A DNA stretch of 64,000 nucleotides from Mastigias papua. Taxonomy: Eukaryota; Cnidaria; Scyphozoa; Rhizostomeae; Mastigiidae. The stretch's first letter is position 1. Each line of letters begins with the position of its first letter. Location of the stretch: NCBI GenBank assembly GCA_964019165.1, contig OZ025275.1, positions 11,406,030 through 11,470,029 on the forward strand, in the 5' to 3' direction. A program made the translations under genes and the position numbers. This document shows, in pieces, positions 9,600-20,690 of the stretch. The notes under the pieces are model-generated. The model worked only from the letters and a program-made list of their open reading frames with translations, made no database searches and was not told the origin of the DNA.

Positions 9600-11240
9600 A
9601 TTACAGGCTCATGTTTAAAGAGTGGTCTGTGCTGGACGAGTATTATTCGTGTAATAAACAGAAGAACCGAAAAATTCTTAATATGTTACGTTGTACAGGT
9701 GACTAAAGTGAACTAATTGTGGGTACTCAGAGTTTGCTCATGCTATGAGAATTCGATCCTAGTAAGAAACGTTTGTCTTTAAATCAGCATAGGCGTCAAA
9801 TCTTGATTGGCAAAGAATGGAATCACCTTTCTATGTAATTAGCCAATTATATTGCGAGAATTCGTTAGAGAAGCCATTTTTTGGGGTAAAGGGTACTCTC
9901 TCTTTGCAGAAAAAGCGATCACACATAGTTTCAAAGAATTCAAAAATGTTTTATAGGCTTGTTCAGAAAGCTTTATTCACATTTCCAGAAGGAGCAATTC
10001 TGCAACCTCAAGTAGGACAAAAGTTATGATAATAAATGCAACATCGCATTTTGGGCTCATTCGAGAAGCCAGGATTCGTACTTTTTTCTCTGCTATGGCT
10101 TTTAGCAAGTGCTCAGAAGCATGGTGACCTCCAATCATGTTATTTAAGTTCACTTTGAGGACATATGATGATGAAAACTTGTCTGCCATTACAAATCATC
10201 ACTCCTATGTAAGTGAAAGTCCCAGTATGGTGCCAAGAATGTTAAAGCCACGATCTCAAATTTCTAATTACACAGGTGACTGTAGAAATACACTATCATA
10301 GCAAAATGTTACGTAGATTCCAGATTTGAAGTCTAAACTATCCTTTGAAGGCACACCTTTTAGGTAGATCCTCTAAACCATTACCAACCTACTAGGTTGG
10401 ATCTAATTTTGTCTATTTGGACATACATTTTAACGTTATCGGCTGTTGCCAAAAGAAGGGCCCCAATAAACTTGAAGAGGAAGTTCTTAGCTTTCAGAAA
10501 GGAGGTGAATATTTTTAGGAATTTTCCGAGAGGTACTTAACAATATTCAGAGGTCCAAAATCCAGCATCATCTTTCAATCGTAGAAAGCAAGAGGTTTTG
10601 CAACTCTGGAAATTGTTTTTGCTGACAACAGTGCACACTACATCTAGGATGAAACAGCCGGGTATGCATAGAAACATTAAATTCCACCCTTAACTTAGCA
10701 TATGTAATCCACAGATGTGTAAAACATTCGTAGTATGCATTAAAGGCTATAAAATTCCAAAATTCAGAAATCAATGTTGCAACATGATATTCACCCTGTA
10801 CCAAGCAGTTTCAGGATCAAATCACACCTCAAGCGCACACATAGCTGCAACCTTGGCAAGTTACCTTCAAAATAAATGTTTTGTTCAAACTATTCAACTA
10901 CCTTTGAAAATTTATTCCTTCCTTGATCAAGTTTATGTGATAGAAAGTATTGTATTAGTTCGAAGGGAAACTAATGTGTTGCATTGTATCTTATCAATTA
11001 TTTTTGAAATAATTATGCTTGATTTTGAAATGTAGCCCTGACAGAAGGGATCTCATACTTGTGATTCAGGACATAACATCTTTTACACTATGTCTGAATA
11101 GAGTGTTTCGTTATTTCGCTGATTATTACTGATGACTTGATTATTAAACTTGTGCCGGTAGTAGATTTAATTAGCTTCAGTGCTGTCAAATTTTGGTATA
11201 GGCAACCTCCAACTTTGTTGGCATATCCACAATCTTACTT
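9600..11240. repeat. Dispersed repeat D, copy 1 (unclassified TE relic)
   Basis: Colinear blocks recur at 34150-34780, 36245-36600, 37073-37220 and 39425-39600, with about two-thirds to three-quarters identity by eye. Examples are GACTAAAGTGAA plus CCTAGTAAGAAAC (9700-9770 and 39510-39570) and GTGTTGCATTGTATCT (10975 and 36390). No open frame of note. The second copy is broken by a Harbinger element, an LTR and a MITE, so D is older than those. Confidence 0.6.
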
Positions 11241-12350
11241 TTGTCATACAATGTGACGCTAACATCACCGTCTTTCATTTCATTTGGGAAAAAGTTCCCA
11301 TCCACACATGTATTAAAAAGGTCTAGTAGGGAGGAGGTAACTACGTCTGCATTGCCTGTAATAACCTTTGCTGGAATGCTATCAATAGGCGAGGCCTTCC
11401 TAGTAATGAGGCTATCAACTTGCTTAAAAATTTCTGACAGTGTAGCTCTTTTGAAACATAGAGCTTCAGCATTTCTGCAGTGGCTTTTGATCAAAAGTAC
11501 ACTTGGGTGATAGCGGTAGTTTTCGATGGTAGCATTGATTGGATCTGGGATTCCAACAACAGGCAATGCATTGTCATTGCTGTCTGCAATATTCAAGGAT
11601 TCTGTGATAGTACTAAAATATTCATTAAATATGTTCGTAAGAGCTCGGTCTTCTGAGACAGTCTGCTCATTTTCGAGCAAAGCAAACTTTTGAGCTTGTC
11701 ATTGAAAAGGTGTTTTGCTGATCTCCCGAAATTTCTATTATCTGTCAAGTCTTTTTAGGCTGTCGTAATATTTCAACACACTTATTTCGTTGGTTTTCGT
11801 TTTTCGATTTTAGTTTTTCGATTGTTAGTGTTAGGTTCTTTGCAATATACTTTCCTGAGTCTGTTTCTATTCATTATTGCCTTCACAAATGTTTTGGTCA
11901 TAAATTGACCATCATTCGCTCTAACGGATTTTTCTTTATTGGTGCATGATTATACAGCGCACACGTGATTGTAGTGCTAAACGTGATCAGGATAAGTAAT
12001 CATCCAATGACATCTGTCGATGAAACTACTTTTAACTACAGTCACAATCATGAAGTGGAAATCAGACAGTCCTTTGCGATGTACAGTGCTTTTAAAGCAT
12101 TGGACTTATTGTTTAGTATTAAATCGATACAGCAGCGTGCGTTAACTGCCTTAAAACAAGTAGGAACCTTTACGAAGTTAGCCAACCCGTATAAATTCAT
12201 GAAATTAGATAAATTATCGGAACTTTCCTCTGCATTAAAATCGCTAATCACAATGACATTGTCAGATTTCATGGTGTACGTATCCAAGAGCTTGCCAAAA
12301 ATTCACTTTTGCTTTGTGAAAGAGTGTGATAGATCCCGAACATGATCCAT
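11186..12350 (-). pseudogene. LINE ORF2: APE endonuclease and N-terminal RT, broken
   Basis: The endonuclease has the box VIVISDFNAEE and later CIDLILNNKS, standard for APE endonucleases that nick target DNA for primed reverse transcription. The linker, in two frames, has NHAPIKK, ANDGQFMTKTF and KDLTDNRNFGRSAKHLFNDK. The RT part (11680-11186) has NEYFSTITESLNI and KASPIDSIPAKVITG, matching the kinked start of LINE RT (the KAPGPDGIP-like box). The rest of RT is missing, so it could not copy itself. Confidence 0.75.
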
Positions 12351-12783
12351 TTCTCTTTGCGCACATTTATTTTAATAATACCAACAATATTTCACAAAAA
12401 GCATAAAACAGGAGGCTTTGGAAAACGCTTTGAAAATGGATATTTACAAAAACGGAGATTTTTCAAAACGCTCTAGATCAGTGTGACAGCACAAAAACAG
12501 ATAAATACAAGAACGCTGTCATAGCAACAACACAATATATATAATCAATAGCATCAAATCAGTCTGACTTCACAAAGGTGTAGCAGTGTGGACAGATTGA
12601 AGCCAAACAAACGGATATGTTTTCCTCCATTTGTTTGAGCAGTTTGAACGTTTCATTTGTTACATAGTATACAGAGTTAGGCCTTAGTCTTCTGTCATTT
12701 ACAGAAAGATAATTTACTGAGTAACTATTAGTAATACGTTGACATTTATCATTAATGCATTGCAATGAAGTCCCATACAAATG

Positions 12784-13824
12784 TCAAATCTGTAAACATC
12801 GAGTAATGTTACCTGCAAAGCCACTCATTTCTGCTCTGCCAAGATGTACGTTATGATTTACATGGATATTTCGTTCAAGGTTTAAATGCTCAATGATGTC
12901 AATATTAAGCTGTGAACACATCTGTTTCGAAACTGCATTTACTGCTTTACTTTTCTCAATTAACTCATTGGGATCATTCATTGGAATAAGTGTGGAAGCA
13001 GTAGCTTTGTTCCTTTTGAATATAGCTGGCTAATTTGACACTTCTGCTTGCTATAGAATATTAGGCATCCTTTAATCGTATATCATTGCAGCCTACATGT
13101 AAAATCATGTGGTCGAGTTCCTTTTCCATGCACGGGAAAACATGGTGCTTAATGTGGCTTGTTGTTATTCCAGGAAGAGAGTTCACTAATATGCTTTGAA
13201 TGTTTTGTAATGACCGGTGCATTTTTTCACCATCTACGAATTTGACAATTGAATCACCAATTAACATTGTCATGGCCTTCTTCTTATCTTTGCTTTCTTT
13301 GCTGTGTCTTTTTTTACAAGCGTCGTTTGTCAGCTTTCTTTGCTCTCTTCGCTACCTCTTTCCATGTCATTGTTTGTTTCCTCAGCAATTTCTGTCTCCA
13401 AAATGGAAAGTCTGTTCTGGTGTTTGTTTCAATACTTGACTTTCATCAATTTTTCCTTGTGTTTTCGTATTTTCCCTCTCAAGGAAACTTTATGCCATTG
13501 AGCATTATCTGCCACTTTCGTGTTTCTGATAACGATACGTTCTATTAGATTCTTTGCCTGATTTTTTAATTGATTTCTAAAGAAAGTTTATAATTTCGTT
13601 TAAATTATGAATCGTTTAGATAATTTATTCAAAAATTCAATTTCACATTGCTGTTGCAAAATGACCCTATCGGGATCGCTCTGGGAAGACAAAAGAAAGG
13701 ACTTATTAATGAAATCATTTCTTGAACTTGTTTCTATTTTGCTTTGATTTTCATCGAAATAATCTTGTGTTCTTGTCCAAAGGTTTTCCACTTCTGTTTT
13801 CAAAGTGACAAACTCGTTGAGCAT
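12784..13824 (-). pseudogene. LINE ORF1 with SGNH/GDSL-like hydrolase fold, broken
   Basis: The segment 13273-13061 starts with MTMLIGDSIVKFVDG, the GDS block of SGNH hydrolases, followed by SLPGITTSHI and DHMILHVGCND (the G-x-N-D block). The segment 12981-12784 supplies the last block with NVHLGRAEMSGFA, where the usual D-x-x-H is altered. 13824-13600 gives a coiled-coil-like start. ORF1 proteins of this type bind LINE RNA. The pieces are in different frames. Confidence 0.65.
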
Positions 13825-14282
13825 ATCGGTTTTTGAAGTCTACAATACCTATTTCTATGGTTGTCTTCTGTAGCCAATTCTGCCAAACCAGATTGCTTCA
13901 GTGCGCCAAACAAATTTCTCATATCGTAATAGGACTCGCTTTTGGTGGTACCATGGTTTCGATTGGGCCATTTGACTCCATCGCATCAAATGCTTCATTA
14001 AATTCCTCCAATGTACGACAATCTATTTTTGTAATAATATCAATAGGTAGCATCACGGCTTGACCTTTTCTTCTGGTTTTGAGTTTCATTCATTGTCTTC
14101 CGTAATTTTTATCCATGTTTTTCAATGCTTAAAAGTGCAACTCTTACTGCAAACAGCTAAGCACCAGCCTGGAAAAGGCCTAAATCGGCAATAATAATAA
14201 TTTACCGTAGCAATAATCTAATGGTCACTATCGCTCTTCCACATTTTCATTCAGTTTAGTTATGCATTGCTAGTTTTTATAT

Positions 14283-14835
14283 AAAAGTTTGCATATAAGA
14301 ACAGCTAATTTATATCAACATTTGTAAATAAGAATAGCTATTTTACATCAACGTTCATAAGTAACAATTCCTAATTTATACCACCGTTCGTAAAAAAGAG
14401 TAGCTAATTCATTTCAAACTTCCAAACTAGAGACTAGCTAGTTCATATCAGTATTCGTAAATAAGACTAGCTATTTCATATCAATATTCATAAATAACAA
14501 GAGCTAATTTATATCAACACTTGAGAATAAGAATAGGAAATATATATCAAACTTCTATATAGGAGTAGCTAATTTATATCAACACTCTTTATACGAACAG
14601 CTAATTTACGCCAAAGTTCATAAGTAAAACTAACTACTTCATATCAAAGTTCATCAATAAGAACAGCTAATTTATAGCAATATTCGTAAATAAGAATAGC
14701 TAATTTATATCACCAATCGTAAATAACGAATAGCTAATTTATAGCAAATCTCGAGAATAAAGAATAGCTAATTGCCATCAAAGGTCGTAACTAAAAGTAG
14801 CTAATTCACACCAAGAGATTTGCTAATTTTTATTA
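14283..14835. repeat. Tandem array of about 36-bp units, roughly 15 copies
   Basis: The motif AGCTAATTTATATCAA plus a TTCGTAAATAAGAATAG-like spacer recurs about every 36 bp, with substitutions and small indels in nearly every unit. Neighbouring sequence lacks it. It is a minisatellite/short satellite; divergence among units suggests age. No coding frame runs through it. Confidence 0.8.
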
Positions 14836-15719
14836 CTTCAAAAATTTATCCCAGAGTAAGACATTCCTATCTTCACCTTTGACATTTAATTCAGTAATGA
14901 AACGTTTCCTCTTCTTTCGACAAGTGAACATAACTGCCAGGCCCTAAGCCAGTCTCATTTTGTTAGGTATAAAAGTTCATCTGGGAATAGAGAATATCAA
15001 TTAGTTAAGTGGCCTAGTAGCTACAATAGCGTTTAAAATGCATTGAATTATTTGATTTAAGTCAATTTTCAAAAAATAATGCAAAAAGATGCAAAAAAAT
15101 TTCAGTGCTCTATTTCTACGGGATACCCAGAAAAATTTTGGATCCCACGGGGAGACTTGCCTTTATGCCTCCATTGGGCTAGGGGCCTTTTTGTTGCATC
15201 CTTAGGGGCTCATTCAAACTGAGACAAGCTGACCTAATTCCGTAATTTTGAAAACCAACACTAGTCTGCTGCTAAGCGTCATAGTTTATCATTAACCATG
15301 TGCACTGAAAGTACTTTATACTAGCAACATAGAGCTATTCAGTCATCAATTAAGTAACCAAAATTTAACAAATACAAAGAGCTATAGTCACTCTGCTTTA
15401 GAGAAGACATAGTCATTATGCATGTCTTTCACTGACGTAACTAACAAGATTGCATTAATCCTTGTTCAAACCTGTTCTACATCTTCAGCTCATGCCTCAA
15501 TTACACTAAAGCCAAAGAATGATTTCGGACTGAGAATTCTGTCCTACCGTTAAGGAAATCATTCGACTATTTTATGGTCACAGATGGAGAAACACACACA
15601 TTTTTGGCGAGTAAAGCCATTTAATGAGAAAGAAGGTACCAATCAGCGCAATGGTACCAAGCAATTATCATCAATCATAAAATAAAGTTTAGTGGTAAGA
15701 AAATGCGTTCTCACTAAAT
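14836..15719. other. Unannotated AT-rich stretch
   Basis: No gene, TE domain or repeat recognised. A short GC-richer patch near 15120-15210 has no readable feature. Confidence 0.5.
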
Positions 15720-16350
15720 AGCAAGCACAGTGTCGCTGGAGCCTCGCTCTTTGCCATTTAGCGACTTTTCTAACCAGTATCAAGCATTTTATTGTTTGTA
15801 ACACGAACTTTTATACTTAGATCCTTAGTTTTTATTTGGCGACGCCGTACCTGAATATTTACTTTTATCATAATTTCCGAAATGATCCTTGGCTCATATT
15901 TTACCGTTTGATTAGTTATTCCAATGTAAAGGTATATATTCCATGTATAACATTCTTTCAATTTTATCTATTGTATGTTGATGAAGAGATATCTGAGAAC
16001 ACTTTATATTATTTTGATACCATATGGCGTACGTCAAATCATGTCCGAGATGACAAATTAGATTATTATGTACTTTGTATTGCCTATTGAACAATATCTT
16101 GTAATCTTCATTATGCACCTTGATAATGAGTTTAGATAGAAAGTCAAATTTTAAGGATGCTAGTGCCACATACAGCACTATTTCCAGAGAGATCCTCAAG
16201 AGGAGGGTGCTGCCGCTACAATTCCTAGATTGATAAGCAAAAACAGTGCTACTGTAGCCTTTCAACTTCCCCTCTCTCCTCCTCCTAATATGTCGTATAA
16301 ATGTAGCCTGGATTTCGGGAAAATATCTATTTATAACAGCTGCCATTAGA
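15720..16350. repeat. Segment S, copy 1 (also found upstream of GPCR-1)
   Basis: It aligns with 27740-28110, upstream of GPCR-1 (shared GATACCATATGG; ATGCTAGTGCC versus ATGTTAGTGCT; GTGCTGCCGC versus GTGCCGCC), and its left part with 19680-19830 (TTTTATTGTTTGTAACAC versus TTTTATTGTCTATAACAC). Identity is perhaps 65-75%. No receptor exon follows here. The minus-strand 151-codon open frame inside it has no recognisable domain and is not called as a gene. Confidence 0.5.
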
Positions 16351-16356
16351 AACTCA

Positions 16357-16415
16357 ATTTCATTCATTCATGCGTTCATTCATTCATTCATCCATTCAAT
16401 CATTTTCATTCTTTA
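16357..16415. repeat. (ATTC)n microsatellite, imperfect
   Basis: Repeated TCATTCATTC with a few substitutions. Confidence 0.85.
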
Positions 16416-16699
16416 TGGGGGTTCATCTTCAGTTTGCCTGATTTACAAGAGACCCTCCGGTAAAAACTTATAAATTAAAAATTACTTTACCACTAATACA
16501 GAAAATGAATGAACTATTTAGAATTCAAATTAAAATTACAAAGTAGAAAAGTCAATCTAATTTCGTAAATAAAAATGAAAACTGAGTGAACTGACAATCA
16601 CCCGAGTGATGCATGAGCTGATGATGTCCCTTTCCTTCTGTGCAAAAGAGCTGACCATCATAGGATTGATAGAAATGGAGCACATATTAACAAGGGCAG

Positions 16700-16999
16700 C
16701 TACCGTCCGCTATTCCAGAGTTTTGCTCCTCGAAATGAGAACGAATTTTGGCCATTATTTGATGTTCTCTTTGGAATCTTCAAATTAGTTGTTGTATTTC
16801 GAAGTGTATAAGAGCTACCTGCAAATAGAGCAAGCCCATGGATAGACTTGCAGACGATTAATTTCGATTCTTCATCTGCAAGCAAGCATATGGTCTTCCA
16901 ACCGAAACAGTCGATGAATGTTCCTTTAGGGAAATTAGAGCTACTGTCCATCAAAATTCTTGCTGCTCTGTTTGAAGTTTCTGGAGTTGATTAATAGTC
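16700..16999 (-). pseudogene. C-terminal fragment of a CR1/Jockey-like LINE RT protein
   Basis: On the minus strand LQNRAARILMDSS starts the piece, followed by YTLRNTTTNLKIPKRTSN and GQNSFSFRGAKLWN, the usual C-terminal signature of these ORF2 proteins. The frame ends soon after at GR-stop. It is an isolated fragment with no RT core attached. Confidence 0.7.
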
Positions 17000-17085
17000 C
17001 TAACAATAACCAAACATTACATTCTTGATAGCAATTCTAAGTATTATGCACGTAACGCTAAAATCTTATCATAATAAGCCTACTA

Positions 17086-17502
17086 CATGCTTTTCATAAA
17101 GAACCTAGAACAAAGCCTGTGTCTAAGGGTTTTTTGGGCCTCTCTTGACTGCATTTTAGTTTTTATGGCTCCTTAAAAGTCTCTTAATTTTATCTGTACA
17201 TTTATTCTTACAGAAATTGCAAGAATTCAGTCCTAAGACAGGGAAATATGTACAATGCACTTTTTCAATGGAAGCCCGACATGAGACAACTTGCTAGAAA
17301 GATAACACACAATGTATGCAAATTTCGCTTCTTTCTGCTCAATTTTTTTGCACTTAGAATAGTCGACATTGACATGTTCCTTATGCCTTATGCATTCCTT
17401 ATGCATTGAAAGGTTCCTTATGCATTATGTCATTATAATTAATAGTTTCTTAGATTTTTTGGCTTCTACGTGTAGCTTTCGGTTTCTTACAAAACAAATC
17501 TG
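17086..17502. mobile_element. Decayed copy of the MITE at 36606-37071
   Basis: The start CATGCTTTTCATAAAGAACC and the end GGTTTCTTACAAAAC are degraded versions of the terminal repeats of the younger copy, and a TA precedes the left end. Interior blocks match too (GCTCCTTAAAAGTCTCTTAA versus AGTTCCTTAATAGCTCCTTA; TCTACGTGTAG versus TCTACATGTAG). No coding capacity. Confidence 0.6.
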
Positions 17503-18449
17503 CATTGAGGAAGACAAGAATGGAGAATGATAATTGGTGTAATTGCTGTTGGACAATATCATAGTAAACGTCAATGTCAATCTCATTCATTCGGATTGGT
17601 TCTCCTTCCAATCAACTAATTCCTGTCAATTTTCATGCAATGTTTGGAAATAATCTACTTATTTCATAAAATGGTAAATTAACTTTCTATCTCCTCATTT
17701 ATATATTTTTCTTCATTGCTATGTATTCAGGGAATTAATAATAGATATAGATATTGAGCCGAATACTTCACAGCTGTTTTCTTCTGTTGTGGTTTATGAA
17801 GGGTAATGGAGCCAGTTCATTTTGAAAGATTAGGTTTCCGCAACAGATTGACAGAAGTCAAACGAAATTCAACTATAGTGCACTAAAACCTGAACTACAC
17901 TAAGTTATGTTAATTAAGATATGTAAAAGAATGAAACTTACGCCGTTTCATTGCATCACTAGCCAGTAGTGCAATTGCTCTACAAGCCTTTAATATATCT
18001 TCAACCTTTCATACAATGATGCTCAAGGTCAGTTCAAACCACTTTTCTGCCTCTCATTGACACACTGCAAAGTGGCCATAAGTTTCAAGGAACCACGAGA
18101 GGTTGTCGTCACTTGTTCCAGTAGTTTTATTGACCTGTGTCATTTTTGATATTTGTTTTATATCATTTCATATGTTAAAGGAGGTTACCCGCTTTCAATG
18201 AGTTCCTAAGTTTATTGTACAAACTTTCTCTCGCCTGTTATTGCTTCTTGCTATTTGCTTATTTTTCATTTTCATACATTAATTGTGATAATTTTATGAA
18301 TTACATTCTTATTCTAAATATCTATGTTAAATGTTATGGTTGCGGGGTTGCTATGTATTTCCATGCTCCCCTTAGCATCGTCTTGTAATTTGTTCCCACA
18401 TTTTGTAAGTTTCTATGCGAATACAGTATAAAAAAGTACTTTTGTCCAC
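17503..18449. other. Unannotated AT-rich stretch
   Basis: Nothing recognised on either strand. Confidence 0.5.
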
Positions 18450-18905
18450 TTAGTGTACCTCAGGAAGAAACTGTCTGGCATACTTCAGAAAGCTGATTGC
18501 ACGAGAAGCTTTATCTGTGAGTAACCTTAATTGAATCTTGCACGTGAGACTTTCATCTATTTGAATAGCTAGAAACTTATTATCACATACAACTTCTACG
18601 TTTTCCTCACAAATGAATGGTTGTAAAGTTTGGTCTGCTGTCTCGAGAAATTTGTTCCTTTCTTCCGTGGTTATTAACATAGAACGGATTTTGTCTACAT
18701 TGAAAGATAGTTTATTCTCTTTCAATCAAATATCGAGTTTCTCAAGATTTTCATAGCTTTATTCAATTGAGTAGCATCACTAGAACATTTATATATGCTT
18801 GTACCATCAGCATACATTGAAGCGTTGGAGTTCCTTATAAAACAAAAGAAGTCATTTATATAAACTAGAAACAGGAGAGGACCTAGGGATTGGTCATCGC
18901 TTATT
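18450..18905 (-). pseudogene. LINE RT palm/thumb fragment
   Basis: On the minus strand LGPLLFLVYINDFF leads to SNASMYADGTSIY, where the catalytic YADD has become YADG, and, after a short break, to ENKLSFNVDKIRSMLITT and FLAIQIDESLTCKIQL. This is the order of CR1/Jockey-like RT. Loss of the second Asp and a stop show that it is dead. Confidence 0.75.
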
Positions 18906-19679
18906 TATGATTGTCTGTATTCGTGTTTTCATTGGATAAGAATACAATGTGCGAGAGAAAGCACGCTATTGGTTTTCCTCAGTTGAAGATTGTGTTCTGA
19001 ACTTCCTTACAGAAGTAGCTCACTTGTACAACGGAAAGAATATTTTCGAGCCATAGCACTGCATCGGAGTGACTGATTTTAACTGAAAGTGCTTCTTCAA
19101 CGATACAATTCTTAATATGGCTTCAACTCAGTTCAAATGATTACCTTGTAGTGAGTATCCAAGGATTAGGCCTTCTCTACGTACCGTTGTCAGTGAAAAG
19201 GGTGGCTGATAATAGGGGTACTCTGTGGATAGCAAACCAAGAGATATCATCTTTAGGTACCATATCATAGGGTCAATCAAGTTTCCAAACGAAGGGGCAC
19301 TTGTAGAGGTGAATTTCCTAGCTTCCTAGGACTTTGGAGAAGGGTTTCGTCATTTGATGCCTAAGTCATTATAGGTCAAGCTTTTATATAAGTAAAGTTG
19401 AGTTTGTAATCTATCATAATTCGTCACGGATCACTTGCAATCTCCTATAAGCCCATCATGGGACTGATGAGAAAGTACCAAATAAAGAACATTACTTTAC
19501 TTCTGTACTAGTTGTTCAGACAACACGCATAAATCTTTGTTTAAAGATCTGAAACAAGCTGCAACCTCAGGACAAAATATACAGTACTTGTTTGCATGTA
19601 TACTTTCAATAGATAGCAATGGCAATAATCAACCAACAAACACGGCGCCACTCGGAGACTATGGGAGCTTCAGCCCTGA
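18906..19679. other. Unannotated stretch
   Basis: No gene or element recognised. Confidence 0.5.
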
Positions 19680-20690
19680 ATTTTTGCTACCCAGCGATTG
19701 TCTAGCTTTTATCCAGCAATTTTATTGTCTATAACACTTTTGTATGTAGTCTCCTACTTTGTAATTGGTGGCGAAGTGCCTGACCTGAGACTTTCGAGCT
19801 GATAATATTCGTAGATTTGATTTGTTTATTAAATAGCCAAGTTAATAGTGTACCAAGATTCCTCATATTTCTCTTGTTCATAAAAATTTTATCGGAAAAA
19901 TGTGTACCAAAATATTTTCCGTGAAAGTATATTTATCACAGCATATATTTACCCCTTCGTGGGTTTCTAATTAGTCTGTAGTGAGACCTCCATGTAACAT
20001 AATGTGCAAAGTTAAGCATCTACTTATTTAAAGTGACAGCAGTTGAGGTACTGATAGAAAGGAAAAATAGGTAATTGTGGTATTCCTTGATTGTCAACTG
20101 TGCGGAAAATGTTAGGTAGAGGAATGAGAAGTTAGGACAATCAGAATTCCATTCAGAGAAGATGCTTCGCAATGTCTGTTATTCAATTCTAAATGCAGTA
20201 CAAGAGGAAGATGAGTTTTTCATAACTTAAACACCTCTTGTTTCATCCTGAACACCTAATTAGCCATAAAATTTTTGAGCTTATAATTTAACAGCAATAA
20301 AGAAAGCGACTGAATAGCCCAAATTCGTAGCATATGTTACACATCACAAATATACCCAAAGTCACTGTCATTCTTCCATACATTCACCCATATGCTTGCA
20401 AATAGAAAATTTACATCAAAGTCATGAATCAAGTTTCTAGTTCTTCTTTTATGTTGATTCTAGCATTATTTTATGATTAGGAAAAATCAAATAATCTAGA
20501 GATCAACACTTAACAGATGTGTCTAAGCAAGATTACGAATCCTATTTCGTTTCGGGAAGTTAGTTATTTACAACAGCTGCCGTTGGCTTGTGTCAAAGAA
20601 GCAGTAATCCTTTTGACTAGCATAGGCGCGGATTTTAGTCAATTACAGTTCTTGTCTACCATATTCAATGGATTCTTTAGACTGATGGCT
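19680..20690. repeat. Segment S, copy 2
   Basis: The left part matches 15730-15850 and the right part (20540-20680; ACAACAGCTGCCGTTGG, then GCGCGGATTTTAGTCAATTA) matches 46300-46385 and partly 16320-16350. It is part of a set of diverged segmental repeats in this window. No exon recognised. Confidence 0.45.

Larger units (their letters stand above)
11186..14130 (-). mobile_element. Decayed CR1/Jockey-like LINE: ORF1 (coil plus SGNH), endonuclease, start of RT
   Basis: Read on the minus strand: a coiled-coil ORF1 start (13824-13600), an SGNH-hydrolase-like ORF1 body (13273-12784), an APE-type endonuclease (about 12350-11960), and a linker plus the first part of RT (about 11950-11186). The RT stops before its catalytic boxes and repeat D begins. 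The same combination occurs in CR1-like LINEs of many aquatic invertebrates. Frames are broken throughout. Confidence 0.75.

Noticed and set aside
14283..14835. CRISPR-like array
   Set aside because: Whole units are repeated and diverged with no unique spacers, and the genome is eukaryotic.
15912..16367. 151-codon minus-strand frame as a gene
   Set aside because: Lies in repeated segment S, has no motif, and its copies elsewhere are not open.
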